From: a bacterium UBP6_UBA1177
Lineage (GTDB): Bacteria; UBP6; UBA1177
Assembly (NCBI GenBank): GCA_002310995.1
Contig: DBYV01000035.1
Span: 12,238-76,237, forward strand
Direction: 5' to 3'
DNA length: 64,000 bases
In this document: in pieces, positions 16,519 to 24,353 of the stretch
Numbering within the stretch: position 1 is the stretch's first letter
How the letters are laid out: every line of letters begins with the position of its first letter
Made by a program: the position numbers and the translations under genes
Notes under the pieces: model-generated
Told to the model about the DNA's origin: nothing
Seen by the model: only the letters and a program-made list of their open reading frames with translations
Databases searched by the model: none

Positions 16519-19500
16519 TTACATTTCAAACTCTGAAAAGTTATCCGGTTCAATCTTTTCAAAGGTGTAAAAACCGTTCACAGCGGCAAATTCGCTGCTG
16601 CTGAGCATATTGCCGACATCCTCCTGTGTCGCAGGTACATTCTGGCCCGGAACAACAAAAGTAGCCATATCGCGCCCGTTTTCCTTCGAATGGTAAAGAG
16701 CCGTATCGGCCAGCGTTACAACATTTTCAAAAGTTACAAGTTTGGGTTCGCTGACAAAAAACGGAAGTGCAACGATTCCCATCGACACCGTTATCCAGAC
16801 AGTTGATCCGCCTTGCGTTGTAAACGGATGCTTCTCTATTGCTTTTCTTATTTTTTTTGCGACTTCGAACATCTTTTCAAGCGGAATATTTTTCAGCACG
16901 ATAAGAAACTCCTCGCCGCCCCATCTGATAAGAATATCGTCAGCACGGACAGATTCCTGCATGACTTCGGCGACACCTTTCAGAACCATATCACCCACAT
17001 CATGCCCGTAAAGATCGTTAACACGCTTGAAATGGTCGATATCCATCATTATGACACCGTATACATTGTCGTTCTTTTCCTGTATGATGTTGCGGTTGTC
17101 GAGAAGATGCATTTTTCGGTCGCGCGATTCGATAAAACGCCTGATTTTGCGCTCTTCTACATCGAACATATAGCGCCTGTTCATAAGCCCTGTCAGCGGG
17201 TCCTTCATTACAGCTTCTTTGAGAGCGTTGTTTTTAATCTGGAGTTCAGCCGTCTTTTCGTCTATCAGACGCTTGATATCGTATTCTCTTATCTTTTTAA
17301 GCCGTCTGTTCAGGAAAATCATAAAAACAATAAAGGCGACTAGAATAAAAGGAGCCGTCACAACAAGCCATTTTTTCTCATGCCATTCTGTGTCTACCTC
17401 AAAAACGAACTTCTTTTCAGTGAATTTAGAAGGATTGCCGGAACGGTATGCACGGACTGAAAATTCGTGAGAACCGCCATGAATATTCGATAGATTGACC
17501 GTTCTTTTGCTTGTTCTGTTTACCTGTTCTTTATCGAAAGAATAGTCAAAAAACAACTCGCCAGCCCCTGAAAACAAAGGCGCAGAATATGAAATAGAGA
17601 GATTTTCCACCGTTTGCGGAAGAGACATTTTTCCGATATCGTCTAAAGAGTAATTTCCGCCGCCATCATCCGAAGAAAAAATGTTTTCTATTACAATTTC
17701 AGGAACAAAATCGTCTTTTTCCTTAAAATTCGTGTCAAAAACGGCAATGCCTTTCATCATCGGAACATAAAGCCGGTTATCGGAAAGCGCGGAATCTGAA
17801 GTTCTTCCTTCGGCACATTCCCACGATGCCATACCGTTCTTTTTGCCATAAACAACAGCCGGAACACTGGAACAGCCGCCGTTGAGGAAGCAGTCGGCAT
17901 CTTTGCCCTTTATCGATGCGACACCAATATTGGTCATCAGCCAGAAGTTTCCGTTTTTATCCTCTAAAACCGAATGAATCGCCGCTTCGCCGCTGATTCC
18001 CGGCACATGGAAAGCTATAGCATCATTCTCGATATCGACAAAAATCTCGTTCGACAGCGTAACTACCCATATGCGCTGCTTTGAATCAACAAAAGTGCGT
18101 TTTACAAAAACATCCTTTTTCCAGAGTGGCACAGGTTTCAGAGTCCCGTTTTCCTCAAGCCCGAAAACGCCGCTCCATTTCGTAACAACAAAAAGTTGGC
18201 CTTCATGATCGATTATATCGACTATTTCGGCATTGACATCCGGCAGCTGGTACTTTTCTACGGTCCTGTCGTTTTTGAAAACGAAAAGTGCGCCGACAAG
18301 CGAGTTGTCGCTCACCCACACATTTCCTTCAGAATCGCTGAAAAAGACATCCGTTGAAACCGGGAAAAGGTCTTCCGCACTTGTGTAAATCTCCTTAACC
18401 GGCTTGAAAGTCTTGTCGGGCTGCATGATGTAAAGCCCAGACTCGCCCGAAACCCACAAATTGTCAGTTTTATCAAAAAATATGCGGTTGAAAACCTGTT
18501 TGCATCCTGTTTCTCCGCAGGCAGATTCCCAAGGTCCGAACTCATCGTTTTCTTTAAAAATCCCTTTCCGCGTATTTACAAAAATATTTCCTGCTGAATC
18601 TGAGACAATACCTGAAACAGTCTCCTCATCAAAAATCATCCCTTTGAAAGAACTTCTTTTGGCAATGCAGAAACCGCCGGTAGAAGTTCCAAACCAGACA
18701 TTTCCCTCCTTGTCGCGGGCTGAAGCGGTAATTGCCCCGCCCAGATCCAAAGAGTGGTTTTCGTCAGGGAAAAGACCTCCATTTTTTGTTCCTATCCAAA
18801 GCCAGCCTGAATCATTTGCTTCCAGCACTGTTATATCAGCGTAAGGAAGTGCTTTTTCTTTATTCTCGCACCCGATTGAAACTTCGTTGTTTTCAATGGT
18901 GTAAAAGCAGTTTTTTCCACCTGCGTAAATAATATTGTCAGCTCCTTCCGCAAAAGCTGATATCGAATCATCAAGGTAGTCAACCTGAACAAAACGCTCG
19001 CTTCCGTCTTTCATGAAGTAGACGCCGTTTTCCGTTCCGAGCCAGACAGTGTCACTACTGTCGATAAAAACTTTGTTGACATTTTTTGTTCCGAGACGCG
19101 AATTTTCGGGAGAGAACCACTCGAAAAAGCCGTTCACCGAAAGAACGAAGACTCCCTTACCGTTTACAGCACCGTAAAGAAGTGCCTTTTTCTTGTCGTA
19201 AGCAAGCGATTTGACATTAAAATTACCGACTTTTTCCGCATTTTTGAATTTGAGCGCTCTGAAACTGCCCAAATCGGTTATCCAGACACCTAAATCAGTA
19301 GCAATGTAGCCGTTCCCGATACCGTCTGAAACGAAGTCGTTTATAGTGCTTGTCGGAATGCCGGCAAGTTTGCCGCCGTCAGGAAGAACGAATTCACTTC
19401 CGTCAAATCTTACAAGAGAATTCTTTGTGGCAACAAACATATGCCCTGATGGAGCACCGGCAAATGCAACAATTTGATTTTGCGGAAGATTTTGCAACGA

Positions 19501-19602
19501 ATCATAACAGTCAAAGCAGATACCGTTATGACAGGTTCCGGTCACAGAATACAAAGAGAAAGAAAGAACCGCTATAAACAAAAACCAAAAAATTTTTTTC
19601 AT
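16519..19602 (-). CDS. Periplasmic propeller sensor - Y_Y_Y - diguanylate cyclase
   Basis: 1027 residues. A signal peptide is followed by many propeller repeats of the type D..G.VWLGTENGVY and DKEGNVWFGTSTGG (about 50-630), a Y_Y_Y-like beta domain (about 640-740), a transmembrane helix at about 745-765, a short coiled coil and a GGDEF domain (about 805-980). The active-site motif is GGEEF in RWGGEEFLIVLKN, so it should make cyclic-di-GMP. RADD, five residues before it, fits the RxxD inhibitory I-site. The architecture is that of hybrid two-component propeller sensors with the kinase replaced by a cyclase. It is the first gene of an operon with a beta-barrel protein, an amidase and a permease. 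Confidence 0.9.
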   Translation of the reverse strand: MKKIFWFLFIAVLSFSLYSVTGTCHNGICFDCYDSLQNLPQNQIVAFAGAPSGHMFVATKNSLVRFDGSEFVLPDGGKLAGIPTSTINDFVSDGIGNGYIATDLGVWITDLGSFRALKFKNAEKVGNFNVKSLAYDKKKALLYGAVNGKGVFVLSVNGFFEWFSPENSRLGTKNVNKVFIDSSDTVWLGTENGVYFMKDGSERFVQVDYLDDSISAFAEGADNIIYAGGKNCFYTIENNEVSIGCENKEKALPYADITVLEANDSGWLWIGTKNGGLFPDENHSLDLGGAITASARDKEGNVWFGTSTGGFCIAKRSSFKGMIFDEETVSGIVSDSAGNIFVNTRKGIFKENDEFGPWESACGETGCKQVFNRIFFDKTDNLWVSGESGLYIMQPDKTFKPVKEIYTSAEDLFPVSTDVFFSDSEGNVWVSDNSLVGALFVFKNDRTVEKYQLPDVNAEIVDIIDHEGQLFVVTKWSGVFGLEENGTLKPVPLWKKDVFVKRTFVDSKQRIWVVTLSNEIFVDIENDAIAFHVPGISGEAAIHSVLEDKNGNFWLMTNIGVASIKGKDADCFLNGGCSSVPAVVYGKKNGMASWECAEGRTSDSALSDNRLYVPMMKGIAVFDTNFKEKDDFVPEIVIENIFSSDDGGGNYSLDDIGKMSLPQTVENLSISYSAPLFSGAGELFFDYSFDKEQVNRTSKRTVNLSNIHGGSHEFSVRAYRSGNPSKFTEKKFVFEVDTEWHEKKWLVVTAPFILVAFIVFMIFLNRRLKKIREYDIKRLIDEKTAELQIKNNALKEAVMKDPLTGLMNRRYMFDVEERKIRRFIESRDRKMHLLDNRNIIQEKNDNVYGVIMMDIDHFKRVNDLYGHDVGDMVLKGVAEVMQESVRADDILIRWGGEEFLIVLKNIPLEKMFEVAKKIRKAIEKHPFTTQGGSTVWITVSMGIVALPFFVSEPKLVTFENVVTLADTALYHSKENGRDMATFVVPGQNVPATQEDVGNMLSSSEFAAVNGFYTFEKIEPDNFSEFEM

Positions 19603-19746
19603 TATCTGCGTTCCAAAATATCAACCGTAGAAACAGAAAAACCGAAAAACGGTGCAAAATAGCACACAACAACGTTTCTAACAAGAAAAATTCACAAAAT
19701 CATCACAAAAAATTTAAAGAAAAAAACTAAAAGAAAGAAAAAGAAT

Positions 19747-19823
19747 TGGTAGCGGGAGAGTGATTCGAACACTCGACCTGCGGGATATGAGTCCGCTGCT
19801 CTAGCCACCTGAGCTATCCCGCC
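19747..19823 (-). tRNA. tRNA with CAU anticodon (elongator Met or Ile2)
   Basis: 77 nt including an encoded CCA. Acceptor GGCGGGA pairs with TCCCGCT (G.U at 1-72), the D arm is GCTC/GAGC, the T arm GAGTG-TTCGAAT-CACTC, and the anticodon CAU lies at 19787-19789 in the loop CTCATAT. The anticodon stem GCGGA/CCCGC has an A.C mismatch at 31-39. The G1.U72 end and ordinary stem exclude initiator tRNA. Whether it is Met or lysidine-modified Ile2 cannot be decided from the anticodon. Confidence 0.95.
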
Positions 19824-19970
19824 ACACAGGACGGCGAGAGTTTAGGAAAAACTTTTTCAAAGTCAATAAAAAATTTACAAAAAAAATTTTTTTGCTGACA
19901 AAAACCGGAAATACAAAGCAAAAATAAGATAAGAGAATGACGTTTTATAATGAATTTTCAGAGTGATAAA

Positions 19971-20396
19971 TTAGAAATTCAACGTAAGATTTACAACAAC
20001 TTCCGCACCAAGAGTTTTCGCTACAGGACATGTATCTGCAGCACTCTTGAGCATTGCCTGCTGTTTCGGAGTGTAGACGTTTGGCGGAAAGTTGAAGACG
20101 ATGTCAATCTGACCTATCCGGCGCGGGTCGGCAGCCATAGTCTTTTTGATTTCGTATGTTGTACCGTCAACATTGAAGTCATGAGTCTGCGCGGTAATGC
20201 CCATTATCGTCATCATGCATGCACCAAGCGCTCCGCAAACGAGATCGGTTGGAGAAAAAGCTTCGCCTTTGCCATGGTTGTCGGTAGGAGCATCGGTCAT
20301 AATAGTGTTGTTCGATTTAAGGTGGGTCATTTCATTACGCAAACTGCCTTTGTACTGCCCTTTTATTATTACCGGAGTATTTGTGGTGTCTATCAT
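19971..20396 (-). CDS. OsmC/Ohr-family thiol peroxidase-like protein
   Basis: 141 residues. The two family cysteines are visible in GALGACMMTIMG (about residue 60) and ADTCPVAKTLG (about residue 123), with the SPTDLVCGALGAC helix typical of OsmC. These enzymes reduce organic hydroperoxides with a Cys pair, although many members are uncharacterised. GAGG precedes the ATG. It follows pepT by 12 nt and is probably the last gene of the rseC-rnfB-pepT-osmC unit. Confidence 0.85.
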   Translation of the reverse strand: MIDTTNTPVIIKGQYKGSLRNEMTHLKSNNTIMTDAPTDNHGKGEAFSPTDLVCGALGACMMTIMGITAQTHDFNVDGTTYEIKKTMAADPRRIGQIDIVFNFPPNVYTPKQQAMLKSAADTCPVAKTLGAEVVVNLTLNF

Positions 20397-20408
20397 TTTG
20401 TGCCTCTT

Positions 20409-21656
20409 TTATTTAATATTTTCAGCTATCTTAACAGCAACTGCGGATGCAAGTGCGATGTCTTCGAGAGCGACCCACTCTTTCTGAGAATGGAAGTTTA
20501 CGCCGCCTGCAAAGATGTTCGGACACGGAAGACCCATGAAGGAAAGTCTTGCGCCGTCGGTTCCGCCGCGGATAGGCTCAACTTCTGGTGCAGCGCCGAG
20601 GTCTTCGATCGCCTTCTTGACATATTCGTAAACGACCATGTTGTTCTTCATTACTTCGTACATGTTGAGGTAGCTTTCGGTAAAAACAGGAGTTACCTGA
20701 AGACGCGGTTCCTCAGCCTTGAGAACTTCGATAATATTGAGGATTATCTTCTCTTCGCGCTCTATATCTTCGGGAACGAAGCTTCTCAGGATCATGCTGA
20801 CAGTAACTTCCTCGCTGCCGCCGCTGATGCCGACAATGTGGATGAAAGGCTCTCTGCCGCAGGTTCTCTCAGGCGACATCGTCTTCGGAAGCATATCAAT
20901 GAATTTTCCTGCGTATCTGATTGCATTTACCATTTTGTCTTTTGCATATCCGGGGTGGATCGAAACGCCGCGCAGTGTTACTTTCGCCGAGAAAGCGTTG
21001 AAATTCTCGTAGTTTACTTCATACGGAGCGCCACCGTCGAAAGTGTATGCGAAGTCAGCGTCTACTTTCTGAAGGTTGATTTTGTCGACACCGCGTCCGA
21101 TTTCTTCGTCGGGAGTGAAGCAGATTCTGATTTCTGGGTGTTTGATTTCGGGATGTTTGCCGAGATATTCAACCATCGACATGATCGCAGCAACACCTGC
21201 TTTGTCGTCAGCGCCAAGAAGCGTAGTTCCGTCGGAAGTGATGATCGTGTCTCCGATGCAGTCCGAAAGATGCATTGTGTCAGCGGGGTCGATGACCGTG
21301 CCGCCTTTAAGATTTATGACCGAACCATCGTATTTTTCGTGGATTACAGGACATACGCCTTCGCCTTTGCAGTCAAGAGCGACATCCATATGGGCGATGA
21401 AAGCGACTTTCTTCGTGATGCCGCAGTTTGTCGCCATTTTCGCGTAAACATAGCCGTTTTCATCCATTTCCGCGTTTGCAAGGCCGAGCGATTTAAGCTC
21501 TTCGACAAGCTTTCTGCCGAGATTCTTTTCTTTCGGCGAAGAAGGACAAGTCTCGCTATCCTCAACAGACTGCGTATCTTCCTTAACGTAGTCGAGGAAA
21601 CGGTTCAACAGATTGGTCTCACTAAGGATTTTGGTTACCAGCTGATCTCTTTTCAT
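20409..21656 (-). CDS. pepT: Peptidase T (tripeptide aminopeptidase)
   Basis: 415 residues from the ATG at 21656 (MKRDQLV), preceded by GGAG at 6 nt; the frame reaches an earlier ATG at 21668 without a site. This M20-family zinc aminopeptidase removes the N-terminal residue of tripeptides in the cytoplasm. Metal and catalytic motifs are FIAHMDV, LGADDKAGVA, TPDEEIGRG (catalytic Glu followed by metal ligand), YTFDGG and GGVNFHSQKEW near the C-terminus. The length matches the family. It lies 29 nt after rnfB. Confidence 0.93.
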   Translation of the reverse strand: MKRDQLVTKILSETNLLNRFLDYVKEDTQSVEDSETCPSSPKEKNLGRKLVEELKSLGLANAEMDENGYVYAKMATNCGITKKVAFIAHMDVALDCKGEGVCPVIHEKYDGSVINLKGGTVIDPADTMHLSDCIGDTIITSDGTTLLGADDKAGVAAIMSMVEYLGKHPEIKHPEIRICFTPDEEIGRGVDKINLQKVDADFAYTFDGGAPYEVNYENFNAFSAKVTLRGVSIHPGYAKDKMVNAIRYAGKFIDMLPKTMSPERTCGREPFIHIVGISGGSEEVTVSMILRSFVPEDIEREEKIILNIIEVLKAEEPRLQVTPVFTESYLNMYEVMKNNMVVYEYVKKAIEDLGAAPEVEPIRGGTDGARLSFMGLPCPNIFAGGVNFHSQKEWVALEDIALASAVAVKIAENIK

Positions 21657-21685
21657 GACAAACTCCATAAAAATTAGTAAAAAAA

Positions 21686-22588
21686 TTAAGCTGTTTTTTC
21701 AGTTTCAGGCGCAGGTGCGGCAGCGGGTTTCGCTTCCGCCGGTTTTTCCGCGACTTTGATCTCGAATGTCGCCTTTATCGCATGAGTAGGACATGCAGCG
21801 GCGCATTTTCCGCAAGCGATGCACTTCGCCGGATCGATGTAGGCAAGGAAATTCTCGACTGTGATTGCCTGAACTTTCTCCGGGCACTCTTTCGCGCATT
21901 TTCCGCAGCCGATGCATGCAGCCTTGCAGACGCTCATTGCAGCCGGAGCTTTGTCGGTGTTGCGGCAGCCTACGAAAACGCGCCTGCCAACGCGCCCTTT
22001 CGGACGGATCTCGATAAGTTTTCTCGGGCATTTCTTAGCGCAGACTCCGCAGGAAGTGCATTTTGCCTCGTCAACAACGGGAAGTCCCGTGGTTTTATCC
22101 ATCGAAAGTGCACCGAAAGCACATGCAGAAACGCAGTCGCCAAGGCCTAAACAACCGTAAGGGCAGCCTTTCTCGCCTACAAAAAGCGAAGCGGCGACAG
22201 CACAGTTCGCAGGGCCGTCGTAATCACTTTTTCTGGTCGTTTTTTCAATCGTTCCGCCGCATCTGACAACTGCGACTTTAGGAACACTTTCCTGCATTGC
22301 AAGGCCTATGACCTCCCCTATTTTCTTGCGGGTTTCGGCATTGCAGCCTGGGCAGCACGGAATATCGGAAGAACCGGCTGTTGCTGCTTTCACGATACCC
22401 TCTGCAAGTCCTCTGCAGCCAGGGAAACCGCAACCGCCGCAGTTTGCGCCGGGAAGAAACTCAAGCACTTCGTCAATGCGAGGATCTTCCTCAACCTTGA
22501 ATTTTTTGGCTGTGAGAAAAAGAACTACAGCCGAGACAACAGCAATGATTCCTAAAATCAGAACTGAATAAAGGATAACTCCGTCCAT
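21686..22588 (-). CDS. rnfB: Rnf complex subunit B (RnfB), multi-cluster ferredoxin
   Basis: 300 residues. A transmembrane anchor lies at about 6-26, then a 4Fe-4S motif (GANCGGCGFPGC), then ferredoxin-type clusters: CPYGCLGLGDCVSAC, CTSCGVCAKKCP, CIGCGKCAKECP and CIACGKCAAACP. The tail is Ala/Pro/Glu-rich. RnfB passes electrons from reduced ferredoxin into the Rnf complex, which builds an Na+ or H+ gradient while reducing NAD+. The other rnf genes (C, D, G, E, A) are not in the window. It follows rseC by 15 nt. Confidence 0.95.
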   Translation of the reverse strand: MDGVILYSVLILGIIAVVSAVVLFLTAKKFKVEEDPRIDEVLEFLPGANCGGCGFPGCRGLAEGIVKAATAGSSDIPCCPGCNAETRKKIGEVIGLAMQESVPKVAVVRCGGTIEKTTRKSDYDGPANCAVAASLFVGEKGCPYGCLGLGDCVSACAFGALSMDKTTGLPVVDEAKCTSCGVCAKKCPRKLIEIRPKGRVGRRVFVGCRNTDKAPAAMSVCKAACIGCGKCAKECPEKVQAITVENFLAYIDPAKCIACGKCAAACPTHAIKATFEIKVAEKPAEAKPAAAPAPETEKTA

Positions 22589-22603
22589 AACTACCCCCGT
22601 AAA

Positions 22604-23017
22604 TTAAGATTTCCTGCAAACAAAGACAAAAGTCTTTGCGAAATATGGCTTCAAAAGAGCCAGAATCACAAAATAAGGCAGCAAAATTATTAAAGAAATT
22701 AAAGCAGCCAAAGCTTCTGACGAAATAAAACTCGAAGAGATGAAAAGTGCCGAAACCATAAGCAGAAACGGAATGAAAAACACATAAAAAACAGCCTTCA
22801 AACCGAATTTTTCCTCCATTTCGACAACCACGGAATCACCCGCTTCGACCTCTTCCATCGGAACTGCTTCGATAATTTTTTCGGCCATATCGTGAGCAGC
22901 ACACATACTTTTCGCATGGCATGCGCTGCACGCGCTTTTGACCTCGATTTTCACCGAAACAAGCTCTTTTCCGGCCTTAACGACCGTTCCTGTGTGTGTA
23001 ACCTTCGTATTCGCCAT
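22604..23017 (-). CDS. rseC: RseC/MucC-family protein
   Basis: 137 residues. The N-terminal domain has the family Cys cluster (CSACHAKSMCAAHD, about residues 30-43) in a beta-rich context (GTVVKAGKELVSVKI..), then VEAGDSVVVEMEEK, followed by two transmembrane helices at about 73-112 and a basic end. RseC proteins accompany Rnf/SoxR-reducing complexes, where they are thought to act on iron-sulfur or redox steps; the detail is unclear. It sits directly upstream of rnfB, as in many genomes. Confidence 0.9.
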   Translation of the reverse strand: MANTKVTHTGTVVKAGKELVSVKIEVKSACSACHAKSMCAAHDMAEKIIEAVPMEEVEAGDSVVVEMEEKFGLKAVFYVFFIPFLLMVSALFISSSFISSEALAALISLIILLPYFVILALLKPYFAKTFVFVCRKS

Positions 23018-23100
23018 TTTTTGAACCTAAAAAAACGTATTTTTTTATACTTTAACAATTTTTTGTCAATTTTTAGATTGAATAAGTCTTACCTTATCTC

Positions 23101-23144
23101 GGCGCCCCTGACGCAGGGGAGCTGACGCGAAGCGGCTGAGGGGT
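23101..23144. repeat. Double-hairpin dispersed repeat, intergenic copy
   Basis: CCCCTG-ACG-CAGGGG is followed by a second short stem (CGC-GAA-GCG) and GCTGAGGGGT. It matches the family at 11286 and 54101 but with a different second loop. It ends exactly at the stop codon of the second chrA gene, filling most of the 23018-23143 gap upstream of rseC. It could act as a transcription terminator for chrA. Confidence 0.8.
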
Positions 23145-23707
23145 CACACTCCGCAGAAAACAATTCCGAGCACTGCGCTGAAAATGATGAGAGTTATCGG
23201 AGAAATCTTCTTTTTTCCGAAAACAGGAGGCAGAAACGCTGCTACAAGCAAGATCGCCGTTATCGCAAGCGCCTTAAAATCGACACTGTAGGAACTTTTC
23301 ACATCAATAAAAGCTTCGGCTGTCATGTAGAGCCCGATTGCTAGGATAAGCCCTACAACACAGGGTTTCAGCGTGCCGATTACAGTATTGAAGCACTTGT
23401 TTTTCATAAGCGAATTGAAGACAAACATACAGAGCAGCATGATTAAAAAAGCGGGAAAAACGACGGCGAAAGTGGCGATAAAAGCACCTAAAAATCCTGC
23501 CTGGCTGCGCCCGACATAAGTCGCGAGGTTCACCATGATAGGCCCCGGCGTCATTTCGCTCACAGCAATCATGTAAGTCAAAGTTTCGTCGGTAACCCAG
23601 CCGTAAGAAAGCACAACGTCGCGTATCAGCGGAATAGCTGCGTAAGCTCCGCCGAAAGCGAAGCATCCGACTTTGAGAAAACCTAAAAAAAGATCGAGAT
23701 AAATCAT
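23144..23707 (-). CDS. Half-size chromate transporter family (ChrA) protein, second subunit
   Basis: 187 residues with about five hydrophobic helices. Family motifs are FLKVGCFAFGGAYAAIPLI near the start and SEMTPGPIMVNLATYVGRSQAG at about 50-71, the signature ChrA TPGP segment. Short ChrA genes occur as adjacent pairs that together correspond to one long ChrA. It overlaps the first half by 4 nt. Chromate efflux is the founding function, but many anaerobes carry such pairs without known chromate exposure. Confidence 0.88.
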   Translation of the reverse strand: MIYLDLFLGFLKVGCFAFGGAYAAIPLIRDVVLSYGWVTDETLTYMIAVSEMTPGPIMVNLATYVGRSQAGFLGAFIATFAVVFPAFLIMLLCMFVFNSLMKNKCFNTVIGTLKPCVVGLILAIGLYMTAEAFIDVKSSYSVDFKALAITAILLVAAFLPPVFGKKKISPITLIIFSAVLGIVFCGV

Positions 23708-24270
23708 TTATTCTCCAAATTTTTTCCTTTAACGGCAAATACCGCAAAACCGAGAAAAGCCGCGGCGATGATGATTGTAATTGCCGAAAATTTGAGCGAA
23801 AACACATCTATTGCGAGCATCGCCAGAGTTGATGCAACCAAAACCGCTATCGTAAACGGCTTTTTCTTCATGTTTTTTATCATCGTGACAGCTGCGCTTA
23901 CGATGAGCACGCCGACTGCGCATTTTATGCCGAAAAAGGCGCTTTTGACGACCTGAATTTCGAGGAAGTTGTCGAGAACGCCCGAAATCAGAAGTATCAC
24001 AAGGAAAGAAGGCATGACGATTCCGGCTGTTGCCATGATCGAACCCAAAATTCCCGCCTGTCTGTAACCTACGAAAGTCGCGCAGTTTATGGCGATAGGC
24101 CCCGGTGTCGATTCCGCGATGACGGTGACATTCATCATGTCGTCGTGGGTTATCCACTTTTTCTTTTCTACACAGTTATCCTCAATTACGCTCAGCATGG
24201 CATAGCCGCCGCCGAAAGTGAAAAAACCGATCTTCATGAATGTGAGAAAGAGATCAATCAGAATACGCAT
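23704..24270 (-). CDS. Half-size chromate transporter family (ChrA) protein, first subunit
   Basis: 188 residues with the same architecture as its neighbour: FMKIGFFTFGGGYAMLSVIE at the N-terminus, AESTPGPIAINCATFVGYRQAG at about 52-73, then hydrophobic helices and a short basic tail. It is cotranscribed with, and translated just before, the second half. The ribosome site upstream is weak. A heterodimer of the two is the expected transporter. The gap 24271-24353 after its start shows nothing notable. Confidence 0.88.
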   Translation of the reverse strand: MRILIDLFLTFMKIGFFTFGGGYAMLSVIEDNCVEKKKWITHDDMMNVTVIAESTPGPIAINCATFVGYRQAGILGSIMATAGIVMPSFLVILLISGVLDNFLEIQVVKSAFFGIKCAVGVLIVSAAVTMIKNMKKKPFTIAVLVASTLAMLAIDVFSLKFSAITIIIAAAFLGFAVFAVKGKNLENK

Positions 24271-24353
24271 AAAAAAACCTGCACAAAAAATTGCGTTGAA
24301 TTGATACTGAAAAAAATGGAAAAAGCTATTTTAAGGGATTGATTTAAAGGATT

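Noticed and set aside
19950..21677. 575-codon open frame on the + strand opposite osmC and pepT
   Set aside because: The minus-strand genes have complete family motifs and ribosome sites; the + frame has Cys/Phe/Arg-rich, non-protein-like composition.
23144..24270. Frameshifted single chrA gene
   Set aside because: Both halves have their own start, full half-length and N-terminal FGG motif; short ChrA pairs are a normal arrangement.
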